Positions 1 through 5,577 are shown, numbered from the stretch's first letter. The stretch: DNA of 5,733 bases from Planctomycetota bacterium (GCA_015485455.1 WFTN01000184.1:1-5733), one strand, 5' to 3'. Notes: generated by a model not told the origin, from the letters alone. A program made the numbers and translations.

Positions 1-116
1 ATGATAGCTTGTCCATTCATGAAACCCTGATCAACTTCTGCAGAAGTCTGACCATGGGCTAAAATAGATGTGACAATCAACAAACACACGCAGATAATTG
101 ATCTTGCGATTCGCAT
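1..116 (-). CDS. N-terminus of a secreted protein (partial, runs off left edge)
   Basis: Reading leftwards from the ATG at 116-114 gives 38 codons without a stop to the window edge. The product begins MRIARS, followed by the hydrophobic stretch IICVCLLIVTSILA, and then AHGQTSAEVDQG. This is a textbook Sec signal peptide: two arginines, a hydrophobic core of about 14 residues and an A-H-G cleavage site, probably before Q23. AAGGGA (revcomp of 124-129) lies 7 bases before the ATG and can act as a Shine-Dalgarno site. The mature part visible here is only about 16 residues, so the family and function cannot be named; export to the periplasm or beyond is the only supported statement. It points the same way as the beta-helix gene at 553-2526 but is separated from it by an intrinsic terminator, so it probably has its own promoter. 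I found no convincing -35/-10 pair for it. Confidence 0.72.
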   Translation of the reverse strand, partial: MRIARSIICVCLLIVTSILAHGQTSAEVDQGFMNGQAI

Positions 117-483
117 GGAGAATTCCCTTGGCGGTTCGATTCGAATTTTGAGACGACGACAAATGTTCTTCGTTGTGAATCCATTGAGCCAGTGCGGCAT
201 GAGAAAATGCGCTCTTGACCAGATTCACGAAGTGCGCCCATCTTCCCAGCCAACGGCATTTTGACCAAACAAAATACGGATTCTGGGCGGACTTTTCTCT
301 GGGGCTGATCCTAGTCTGAACCGGCTCTGAGAGCTATTTCCTGTCCAATCCAAGGGGGCTCCCGCGTTTATGGTGACTTTTTGTCTCTCAAAAGATGTCT
401 GTAAATTGCTGGAAGTGGCCGCGAAAATGAGACCTGAAGTCCCCCGCAGGACGGTTGTTCTGGTCGAGACATCTTCAGGTGGG
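117..483. other. Gene-poor spacer
   Basis: About 370 bases without a credible gene. The short open frames on both strands have no ribosome binding site and no recognisable protein composition, and one (plus strand, 370-567) runs through the terminator and into the end of the beta-helix gene. The region must hold the promoter of the secreted-protein gene starting at 116, but I see no strong sigma-70 hexamer pair. The best minus-strand candidate, TTGTCG then 17 bases then TCGAAC, is poor. The only structure is the inverted repeat at 432-480. Confidence 0.5.
432..480. repeat. 8-bp perfect inverted repeat downstream of terminator
   Basis: ACCTGAAG (432-439) and CTTCAGGT (473-480) are perfect reverse complements separated by 33 bases. 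In minus-strand RNA the second arm is followed by CTCATTTTCG, a weak U-run, so it may be a backup terminator for the beta-helix transcript. A competing small stem, GTCC/GGAC, lies inside. It could equally be chance: an 8-bp pair at this spacing is only mildly unusual in 5.7 kb. Confidence 0.3.
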
Positions 484-518
484 AAAAAGTCCCGCCCTCG
501 CAATGGCGAAGACGGGAC
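484..518 (-). terminator. Strong intrinsic terminator of the beta-helix gene
   Basis: On the minus strand, GTCCCGTCTTCGC (revcomp of 506-518) pairs with GCGAGGGCGGGAC (revcomp of 489-501) around a CATT loop. This gives a 13-bp stem, GC-rich at its base, with two G-U wobbles in the middle (UCU against GGG). A run of five T follows directly (484-488 read as revcomp). It lies about 35 bases after the stop codon of the 657-aa gene. GC-rich stem, tight loop and U-tract together make a classic Rho-independent terminator, and only the minus-strand orientation has the U-tract. Confidence 0.85.
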
Positions 519-552
519 GAGTCAGAAGCTCAAGAGCCAAACTGGGGCTCAC

Positions 553-2526
553 TCACTTGAAGCGTAATTCCCTTCCCTCAGTCGCTGCGAAATAGCCGTT
601 GTTGGCCACGGTGGAAAGGGCGAACCCTTGAACCATGAGGCTAAATCCGGGGTAGGTCATTGGCACGTCGAATCCCCAAATGTAACCGGTTGGCAAAGGG
701 GTTGTCCAGGCCTCGAAAGCACCCGGTGCCATCAAGAAGAAAGCGCCTGGTTCGATGCGAAGCTCGGGGTAGCCGAAGACGGCTGTAGGTGGCAGTCCAG
801 TTGTGAAGCTTTGGCTTAAGAGCATTAAACTGCTTGGCAGGAATGTCCCCAAAGGTGACCTCAGTTGGAAGGTGGCCAAGTCACCAGCGTCGAGAAATCT
901 CACCGAAGCTTGTGGGTCGCCCCAGTCATTCACAACCATGTCCAGTTTCAGGTCTTCATTCGAACCTGGATAGGCATGGCGGTTGAATTCATCGGCGCCC
1001 ATGTCGACAAACTGACCAAAGAATCTGGGATCGCCGTCGATGTCAGCTTCGTAGAAATTTGGCACCAAAGACATGCCACTGTCGATGCATGGGGAATCTG
1101 GCTTCAGATGATAGTTCGAAGCAAGAGCGTCTTGGAATTTGGGGTCAGAGCTGACATTGCCAAGGCCCACGAAGCCCCCAGTGAGATCGCTGAATTTCAC
1201 AGTCATAAGGCCGGGGCCACCCACTTGATCAGCACTTGGAATGAGCCCGACACCACCACCCATGTTGTTCCAAACGATACTGTTGGTCATAGACAGGGAA
1301 CCCAAGTCGATGTGAACACCCCCACTGCCACTTCCGTCAACACCGATACCGCCGGTATTGTTTGCGATTGTCGAATAGAGAATCTCGATTTGACCATTCA
1401 GGGCATGGAGACCACCGGCACTGCCAAACCCTGGAGCCGTTCCATCACTGCCCCCGACGTTGCGGCTAATCGCACAGCTTTTCAGGATAGCGTCACCAAG
1501 TACAAAGACACCGCCAGCCCCCCCTCGAATAGACTCGGTATTGGCGTCGCCAGCAATATTGTCTGAGATGATGCATCTGGTGATCGTAGGAGCAACACCA
1601 AAAATACCTCCAGCACCACCGCTTGTTCCCCCGGCGTAGCCGCCAGCGAATCCACCCCGGTTGTTCTGGATTTCGCATTGATGAATAAGGGGGGAGGCCC
1701 CATGAATCCCTCCAGCACCTGCAAAGAGGTTGCCATCCAAGGAATCACCACCGACGTTGCCGATTATGGCGCAGTCTGTCACTGTGGGGATGCCGTGGGG
1801 CAGGGTGAATTCGATTCCTCCAGCACCTCCAGTCACAGAAGAGAATGCTCCAGAACCGCCGTGGTTGTTTTCGATTCGACAGGCAAGGATGTTGCCGATA
1901 CATTCGATCAAGTGCACACCTCCGGCTCCTCCATGACCATTGGGCCCGAGATTTTGGTCCCACAACGCAGAGCCACCGGAGTTGTTGCGAATCTTGCATC
2001 GATAGATGAATACCCCATCTTGTGGGCATGGCCCTTCGCATTCGATCCCTCCAGCTCCAGCCATGGCTCCTGAACCGGCGCCCCCTCCGTGATTGTTCTC
2101 AATGATGCAATTAAGGATTTGAGGCGATGAGCAGAAGATGTGAATGCCACCTGCCTTTGCTTGATGCCCGTGGCCGAATGCATCGCCGCCACGTCCATTG
2201 CGAATCGTCAAGTCGTTCAGAATTGAGTTACTTTGCTCGAAGCTATCAAAAGTGACGACGGGTCCAGCCATCTGCCCATCGATGATGGTCGATTCTGCTC
2301 CCCAGGCACTTCGGACTTCGATTGCTTTGCCATGGAAGTTTATGTTTTCGAAATACGTACCAACCGAAATCAAGACTGTGTCACCGTTGGAGCTAGCGTC
2401 GATGGCCCCTTGAATGGTCGGGTAGACAGAAGGCACTGACCTTGTGGTTTGACCTCGCAGCATCAAGGCTGCAAGTAGTAGTGCCCCAAGAGTGAGTGCG
2501 AGAATTTTGATTGTTGAATAGCGCAT
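553..2526 (-). CDS. Secreted glycine-rich right-handed beta-helix protein with planctomycete-type C-terminal domain
   Basis: A 657-aa protein. Residues 1-26 form a signal peptide (MRYSTIKIL, then a hydrophobic run to about L23, RGQ after it), so it is exported. Residues 31-60 match the usual opening of parallel beta-helix proteins (YPTIQGAIDASSNGDTVLI, then VGTYFENI). Residues about 124-424 are eight to nine solenoid turns of 32-39 residues carrying GGAGG[I/V] and C-x-I-x-x-N-x-GG. Residues 459-514 are the SDPKF...YHL...SPCIDSG...DIDGDPR...DMGADEF ending seen in many planctomycete and related surface proteins. Residues 520-657 form a separate beta-rich C-terminal domain ending VANNGYFAATEGRELRF. 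No lyase or protease catalytic set is recognisable, so an adhesive or structural surface role is inferred, not enzymatic activity. The ATG at 2526 is fixed by GGAGGAA six bases upstream (2531-2537). It is probably monocistronic, with a terminator at 484-518. Confidence 0.93.
   Translation of the reverse strand: MRYSTIKILALTLGALLLAALMLRGQTTRSVPSVYPTIQGAIDASSNGDTVLISVGTYFENINFHGKAIEVRSAWGAESTIIDGQMAGPVVTFDSFEQSNSILNDLTIRNGRGGDAFGHGHQAKAGGIHIFCSSPQILNCIIENNHGGGAGSGAMAGAGGIECEGPCPQDGVFIYRCKIRNNSGGSALWDQNLGPNGHGGAGGVHLIECIGNILACRIENNHGGSGAFSSVTGGAGGIEFTLPHGIPTVTDCAIIGNVGGDSLDGNLFAGAGGIHGASPLIHQCEIQNNRGGFAGGYAGGTSGGAGGIFGVAPTITRCIISDNIAGDANTESIRGGAGGVFVLGDAILKSCAISRNVGGSDGTAPGFGSAGGLHALNGQIEILYSTIANNTGGIGVDGSGSGGVHIDLGSLSMTNSIVWNNMGGGVGLIPSADQVGGPGLMTVKFSDLTGGFVGLGNVSSDPKFQDALASNYHLKPDSPCIDSGMSLVPNFYEADIDGDPRFFGQFVDMGADEFNRHAYPGSNEDLKLDMVVNDWGDPQASVRFLDAGDLATFQLRSPLGTFLPSSLMLLSQSFTTGLPPTAVFGYPELRIEPGAFFLMAPGAFEAWTTPLPTGYIWGFDVPMTYPGFSLMVQGFALSTVANNGYFAATEGRELRFK
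985..1005 (-). other. DMGADEF motif closing the beta-helix
   Basis: Residues 508-514 (DMGADEF) mark the end of the solenoid and the boundary to the C-terminal domain. In my knowledge of the family, a V-D-x-G-A-x-E motif after SPCID.G and D.DG.PR is a recurrent closing element of beta-helix proteins in Planctomycetota and some other environmental phyla. It is a useful family marker but has no known catalytic role. Confidence 0.7.
1255..2157 (-). repeat. Solenoid repeats encoding about eight to nine beta-helix turns
   Basis: In protein coordinates this is residues 124-424 of the 657-aa protein. Each turn carries a glycine block (AGG[I/V/L]H or GGAGG) and then a strand ending [L/Y/A/D/Q/R/K]-C-x-I-x-x-N-x-G-G. 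The cysteines fall at residues 140, 177, 216, 252, 284, 318 and 351, spaced 37, 39, 36, 32, 34 and 33; the following turn has serine (385) instead. The repeats are diverged at DNA level, so this is an old protein-level repeat rather than a recent tandem expansion. Confidence 0.8.
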
Positions 2527-2813
2527 GATGTTCCTCCAGGCCTTCTGGCGCTTACCCGAGAGTAAATGCTGAAGGCATCACTGGCATCGGCGGTGTTTCT
2601 TGAAGGGAGGGCTTGGATGTTTGTGTTGATATCCTGTCAACATTCAGCTCGGTGGCCTCTTGGGCCGTTGAGCGCGTTGCCGAGAAACTCAGCCAATGCA
2701 CTATTTCCGCGCAAAAATCGGACCAAAGAAGATCTCCGAACTTGCCTGGGAACTCAGCCGCGAGAAAAGAAATGAACCATCTCGGATTGGGCATCAGATG
2801 CCGTTGTTGGTCA
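2527..2813. other. Intergenic region upstream of the beta-helix gene
   Basis: No gene supported. The minus-strand frame 2552-2875 (GTG start, 107 codons) and the plus-strand frames between 2566 and 2971 have no Shine-Dalgarno site and no family resemblance. The only clear signal is the ribosome binding site TTCCTCC at 2531-2537 (GGAGGAA on the minus strand) for the beta-helix gene. Its promoter should be here, but I could not find a convincing -10 box. The 19-bp inverted repeat at 2624-2642 is the only candidate control site. Confidence 0.5.
2624..2642. promoter_or_regulatory. Candidate operator: TGTTGA-7-TCAACA inverted repeat
   Basis: TGTTGA (2624-2629) and TCAACA (2637-2642) are perfect reverse complements with 7 bases between them, a 19-bp site of the size bound by dimeric helix-turn-helix regulators. 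It lies about 98 bases upstream of the beta-helix start. On the minus strand the right half contains a perfect -35-like TTGACA (revcomp of 2635-2640), but 16-18 bases downstream there is no -10-like sequence. A 6-bp half site can arise by chance. Confidence 0.25.
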
Positions 2814-2900
2814 CCCAGAAAAGACAACCCCTGAGTGCTCGCGATGTGGAGAGGGTAGGTGGTTCGATTCTCCACAAGAGAATTCTCTCGCCGGGGTCGT
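2814..2900 (-). terminator. Branched hairpin with U-run, probable terminator of the 152-aa gene
   Basis: The structure starts 5 bases after the stop codon at 2906-2908. On the minus strand, ACGACCCC (revcomp of 2893-2900) pairs with GGGGTTGT (revcomp of 2824-2831) with one G-U wobble, and CTTTTCT follows at once (revcomp of 2817-2823). Inside, GCGA (2841-2844) can pair with TCGC (2888-2891). Within that lie a perfect 8-bp hairpin, TGTGGAGA (2845-2852) with TCTCCACA (2869-2876), and the 12-bp palindrome AGAGAATTCTCT (2877-2888). The U-run is shorter than in a strong terminator and the stem is long and branched, so the call is moderate. It is 77 bases across and cloverleaf-like, but neither strand fits a tRNA. 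Confidence 0.45.
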
Positions 2901-2905
2901 ATTCC

Positions 2906-3364
2906 TCAGCTCTTCTTTCCTTTGTGGGGATAACCATTCTCCTTGCTCGACCTTTGACTACATTGTTCTAAGTCTTCAAGGATGTCCTCCTCGGAGACGG
3001 AATCCAGGTGCCTCAGAGCTTTTCGCGCAGATGTCATTCCACGAAAAATGCTGATATGGGGATTATGACCAAGGACACTGCGAAGCGCTGAGTAGACCGA
3101 AAAGGCGACGTAAGCATTGGCGGCGTCCTCTTCTGCTTTTGTTAGAGTATAGTTCGCTTTGGCTTTCTTCAGCAATCCGTTGATCTTGGTGGTGCTTGGC
3201 AAATTCTCTGCCTCTGTGCCTGATTCTAAGGTGGCTATGATTTCTTCTAGAGTTTCAGGGCTTTCTCCGGTGTAGAACGAGAAGGCCAAACGGGCGCAAC
3301 GGAGGCCAAAGGCGATGGCAACGCCCTTCGGAAGTTCTTCGATTTTTTCTCTCAGATCTTCCAC
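2906..3364 (-). CDS. Conserved-looking helical protein of unknown function, 152 aa
   Basis: A small protein predicted to be cytosolic: no signal peptide and no membrane span. I do not recognise it with confidence. Residues 1-50 and 74-135 look like amphipathic helices rich in Ala, Leu and Glu, including AIAFGLRCARLAFSFY (about 16-31) and AANAYVAFSVYSALRSVLG (81-99); the tail (136-152) is charged and disordered. The paired Ala-rich helices with an RCAR element vaguely recall all-helical immunity-type proteins, but the match is too weak to name and no toxin gene is adjacent. The GTG start is chosen because AAGGAG (revcomp of 3375-3380) lies 10 bases upstream and no other in-frame start lies nearby upstream. 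A plausible promoter sits at 3397-3425, and a branched terminator follows the stop, so it is probably transcribed alone. It is divergent from the ABC operon. Confidence 0.8.
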   Translation of the reverse strand: MEDLREKIEELPKGVAIAFGLRCARLAFSFYTGESPETLEEIIATLESGTEAENLPSTTKINGLLKKAKANYTLTKAEEDAANAYVAFSVYSALRSVLGHNPHISIFRGMTSARKALRHLDSVSEEDILEDLEQCSQRSSKENGYPHKGKKS

Positions 3365-3374
3365 AGTGGCGTTT

Positions 3375-3380
3375 CTCCTT
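3375..3380 (-). promoter_or_regulatory. Ribosome binding site supporting the GTG start
   Basis: CTCCTT on the plus strand is AAGGAG on the minus strand, a near-consensus Shine-Dalgarno sequence. It lies 10 bases before the GTG at 3364-3362, slightly long but workable, and is the main reason to accept the non-ATG start of the 152-aa protein. Confidence 0.65.
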
Positions 3381-3396
3381 TTCTCGTTTTCAGGGG

Positions 3397-3425
3397 ATTA
3401 GAAATCTTGGCGGTTTTGGGGACAA
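3397..3425 (-). promoter_or_regulatory. Predicted sigma-70-type promoter of the 152-aa gene
   Basis: On the minus strand: TTGTCC (-35, revcomp of 3420-3425, 4 of 6 consensus), a 17-base spacer, then TCTAAT (-10, revcomp of 3397-3402, 5 of 6). Transcription would start near 3390 and leave a leader of about 25 bases containing AAGGAG before the GTG start. Spacing and position fit well, but this is a by-eye prediction. Confidence 0.5.
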
Positions 3426-3458
3426 ACTGAATCCCTAAGAATCTGTCTATCTTGCCCT

Positions 3459-3476
3459 TTGAAACTCTCGTTTGAA
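3459..3476. promoter_or_regulatory. Candidate operator: 18-bp near-perfect palindrome in the divergent region
   Basis: TTGAAAC (3459-3465), TCTC, GTTTGAA (3470-3476): six of seven arm positions pair, a compact two-fold site suited to a dimeric repressor. It lies 34 bases upstream of the predicted -35 of the 152-aa gene and about 140 bases upstream of the ABC operon. It also falls inside the spacer of a weak plus-strand promoter-like pair, TTGCCC (3452-3457) and AAGAAT (3475-3480), each 4 of 6. If that promoter is real, binding here would repress the ABC operon. Confidence 0.3.
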
Positions 3477-3478
3477 GA

Positions 3479-3510
3479 ATGTTGCCTGAGATTGCAAAAC
3501 AAAGCAACAT
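3479..3510. repeat. 7-bp inverted repeat in the divergent intergenic region
   Basis: ATGTTGC (3479-3485) and GCAACAT (3504-3510) are perfect reverse complements separated by 18 bases; an inner TTGC (3492-3495) can also pair with GCAA (3504-3507). It could be a regulator site or an RNA hairpin in the leader of the ABC operon. It does not resemble a compact Fur/Zur box. Confidence 0.25.
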
Positions 3511-3558
3511 CGCTAAACTCCCGGTGCCAGCTTCTATCCTCGAAGTGGTGGCTATGAA

Positions 3559-3573
3559 GGGGTTTGGAGCCCC
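3559..3573 (+). other. Small GC hairpin in the leader of the ABC operon
   Basis: GGGG (3559-3562), a 7-base loop, CCCC (3570-3573), followed on the plus strand by AGGGATTTTCC. The stem is only 4 bp and the T-run is interrupted, so it is a weak attenuator candidate at best, 44 bases before the ATPase start. Confidence 0.2.
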
Positions 3574-3617
3574 AGGGATTTTCCTGCCATCTGGCGATAA
3601 ATGATTGTTAGGTCAAC

Positions 3618-4301
3618 ATGTCTATTGAACTGAGCAACTTGCGGAAAGAGTGGGAACATCCCAGTGGCGTTCGTCGTACAGTCATTGATCTCCCGCGTTT
3701 CCTAGCTCAGCAAGGCGATCGCATCTGCCTTGTTGGTCATTCTGGATCTGGCAAGACAACCCTCTTGAATATCATCGCTGGAATCGTCCGTCCCACTGCC
3801 GGAAGTGTCATCATAGGAGGACAAGACCTTTTTGCGTTGGGGGAATCTCAACGAGATTTCTTTCGGGCCCAGAACATCGGTTATGTCTTTCAGACTTTCA
3901 ATTTGCTGCAAAGCTTGACGGCCATGGAGAACGTCATGATCGCCGCAAGTTTTGCCGGAATGGGCCTCAAGGAAGCCCGGACTCAGGGGACGGAACTCTT
4001 ATCCCGAGTGGGGCTGAGCCATCAGAACGACACCAAGCCAGCGAAGATGAGCGTGGGGGAGCAACAAAGAGTGGCGATTGCTCGGGCCCTCATCAATAAA
4101 CCACAGATCGTTTTGGCAGATGAACCCACTGCGAATCTTGACCAAGAAAACGGTACTGAGGTCTTGGAACTGCTGAAGGAAACGACCGTTGAGGCCAATA
4201 GTATCTTGCTTTTGGTCACCCACGATTTAGAGGTGCAGAATCGTTTTGATGATGTGCGCATTCTCGCGGAGATAAGCCATGACGCTGCTTCGACTGATTG
4301 A
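3618..4301 (+). CDS. ABC transporter ATP-binding protein, MacB/LolD type
   Basis: A 227-aa cytoplasmic ATPase that powers the permease encoded next to it. All nucleotide-binding elements are present in order: Walker A GHSGSGKTT (residues 40-48), Q-loop VFQ (Gln92), the signature MSVGEQQR (144-151), Walker B IVLADEP (164-170), D-loop NLD (173-175) and the switch histidine THD (His202). The length is typical of the MacB/LolD/FtsE group. The signature departs from LSGGQ at two places (Val146, Glu148), while the catalytic Glu169 and His202 are intact, so it should be active. The ATG at 3618 has only a weak AGG five bases upstream; the nearby ATG at 3601 is in another frame. Its end overlaps the permease start by 23 bp (4279-4301), implying coupled translation. 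No fused membrane domain is present. Confidence 0.95.
   Translation: MSIELSNLRKEWEHPSGVRRTVIDLPRFLAQQGDRICLVGHSGSGKTTLLNIIAGIVRPTAGSVIIGGQDLFALGESQRDFFRAQNIGYVFQTFNLLQSLTAMENVMIAASFAGMGLKEARTQGTELLSRVGLSHQNDTKPAKMSVGEQQRVAIARALINKPQIVLADEPTANLDQENGTEVLELLKETTVEANSILLLVTHDLEVQNRFDDVRILAEISHDAASTD
4268..4271 (+). promoter_or_regulatory. Ribosome binding site of the permease inside the ATPase gene
   Basis: GGAG lies seven bases before the ATG at 4279, within the ATPase reading frame. It fixes the permease start and with it the 23-bp overlap of the two genes. Confidence 0.6.
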
Positions 4302-5577
4302 GCGCAATCTTGCCCAGCGGAGGTTATCTTCGCTCCTGACGATCCTGAGCGTGGCCCTCGGAACGATGATGGTCTGTGCTATTTTGGTGGCAAGGAAGGA
4401 AGTTGACGAAAAGTATCTGCGGCAAGCAGAAGGCTTCGAATTGGTGGTTGGACCAACAGGATCAGGGCTCGAACTGGTGTTGAACTCCATTTACCACGTT
4501 GAGCAGAGCCCAGGCCTTTTGCCTTACTCGGTCTTAGGACAGCTCCAAGCTCAGAAACGCTATGTGCGGGCGGCGGTTCCTTATGCCCTGGGAGATTCCT
4601 TTAAGGGCTATCGGGTTGTAGCAAGCACGGAAGACTTATTCTCTCAGTACTTTCCTGTTCCCCCAGGAGATGGCCCAGAGAAGATGTTGGCGGGACGACC
4701 GTTTTCCTGTCCAGGCGAGGATTTGGAAGAAGCTCTCGATAACTTGCGGAACCGAAAAGCCGAGGAAGCTCATGGGAAAGGTCATCACCACGCAAATGAG
4801 GCTGTTCTCGGTTGGGAGGTCGCAAAGAAGCTTGGGCTGAAAATCGGCACCAAGATTGAGCCCAGTCACAATGTGGAAGGCGCCAAGAAACACAGCCATG
4901 ACGACACTTGGGAAGTTGTTGGCATCTTTAAGCGAACAGGGACCCCGATAGACCGGGTGGTTTTTATTAACCTCGATTCCTTTTTTCGCATTCCTGATCA
5001 CGCCGGGGGGCTCATTCCCGGAACGGGAGAACCAGGGTTGTCGTCGATTTTGGTTTTTCCTCGAGGCGGTTTTGCCAAGATTCGGCTTATGTCAACTTTG
5101 CGGAATCGTAGCGATTTGCAAGTCGCCGAGGTGGCCACTCAGATCGCGAAATTGCTCAAAATTGTTGGCGGCGTCCGTGAGTTTTTCCTAGTAATGGCTT
5201 GGCTCGTTGTCCTCACGGGGGTCATTGGCATCACTGTAGCGATCTACAACACCATGAACGATCGTCGGCGCGAGATCGCGATCATGAGGTCGTTGGGGGC
5301 GAGACGTAGTACCGTGATGGGCGTTGTGGTGGGTGAAGCTTTTGCCCTAGGCTTGTGCGGTTCTCTCGTTGGCTTGCTATTTGGGCATGTCTTGCTGGCC
5401 TTTGCCCAAGAACATGTCGTTGAATTGTCCGGCATTCATCTGGACGCCATGCGTGTTCTGCCCGAGGAGCTCATAGCCATCATTACTGTCTCTCTGGCTG
5501 CCTCTTTGGCTGGTCTCTTGCCAGCGTGGAAGGCCTATCGCACAGATGTGGCAGAGAATCTGACTCCGCTTTCTTGA
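4279..5577 (+). CDS. FtsX/MacB-family ABC permease with histidine-rich extracytoplasmic domain
   Basis: A 432-aa inner-membrane permease partnered by the preceding ATPase. The topology is the FtsX/MacB type: one helix near the N-terminus (about 18-38), a long extracytoplasmic domain (about 40-300), then three helices (about 303-323, 347-374, 396-416). The cytoplasmic NDRRREIAIMRSLGA (327-341) between helices 2 and 3 is the conserved ATPase-coupling element of the FtsX domain. The extracytoplasmic domain has FELVVGPTGS (53-62), YALGDSFKGYRV (102-113), AVLGWEVAKKLG (175-186) and VVGIFKRTGTPIDR (213-226), blocks that I recall from permeases in zinc-regulated ZrgABCDE-like clusters. It also has His clusters HGKGHHH (165-171), H197, HSH (205-207) and H241, consistent with metal binding. 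Metal linkage is inferred. An alternative is a generic MacB/LolC-like export or mechanotransmission role. Downstream, a lipoprotein gene follows after 8 bp. Confidence 0.93.
   Translation: MTLLRLIERNLAQRRLSSLLTILSVALGTMMVCAILVARKEVDEKYLRQAEGFELVVGPTGSGLELVLNSIYHVEQSPGLLPYSVLGQLQAQKRYVRAAVPYALGDSFKGYRVVASTEDLFSQYFPVPPGDGPEKMLAGRPFSCPGEDLEEALDNLRNRKAEEAHGKGHHHANEAVLGWEVAKKLGLKIGTKIEPSHNVEGAKKHSHDDTWEVVGIFKRTGTPIDRVVFINLDSFFRIPDHAGGLIPGTGEPGLSSILVFPRGGFAKIRLMSTLRNRSDLQVAEVATQIAKLLKIVGGVREFFLVMAWLVVLTGVIGITVAIYNTMNDRRREIAIMRSLGARRSTVMGVVVGEAFALGLCGSLVGLLFGHVLLAFAQEHVVELSGIHLDAMRVLPEELIAIITVSLAASLAGLLPAWKAYRTDVAENLTPLS

Noticed and set aside
370..567. Plus-strand open frame of 65 codons
   Set aside because: It spans the intrinsic terminator and the stop of the beta-helix gene and has no start signal.
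865..1566. Plus-strand open frame of 233 codons
   Set aside because: It is antisense to the beta-helix gene, whose Gly/Asn-rich codons leave few stops on the other strand. It has no family resemblance, whereas the minus-strand frame has a signal peptide, ribosome binding site, repeats and terminator.
1678..2073. Plus-strand open frame of 131 codons
   Set aside because: Another antisense shadow of the beta-helix repeats, with no start signal and no protein-like pattern.
2635..2640. Perfect TTGACA -35 hexamer (minus strand) as promoter of the beta-helix gene
   Set aside because: No -10-like sequence occurs 16-18 bases downstream (TCCAAG at 17), so I did not call a promoter and kept it only as part of a possible operator.
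2552..2875. Minus-strand open frame of 107 codons with GTG start
   Set aside because: No Shine-Dalgarno site, the start lies inside the branched structure after the 152-aa gene, and the composition matches no protein type I know. A real but fast-evolving small gene cannot be fully excluded.
2824..2900. Possible tRNA gene: 77 bases, cloverleaf-like, with GGTTCGATTC
   Set aside because: The T-loop-like motif sits in the middle of the structure rather than before the acceptor stem, and no D-arm, anticodon arm or matching T-stem can be drawn on either strand.
2696..2971. Plus-strand open frame of 91 codons
   Set aside because: No ribosome binding site, and it runs into the 3' end of the 152-aa gene on the other strand. 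It looks like chance openness.
4636..5001. Minus-strand open frame of 121 codons
   Set aside because: Antisense to the well-supported permease gene; no independent evidence.
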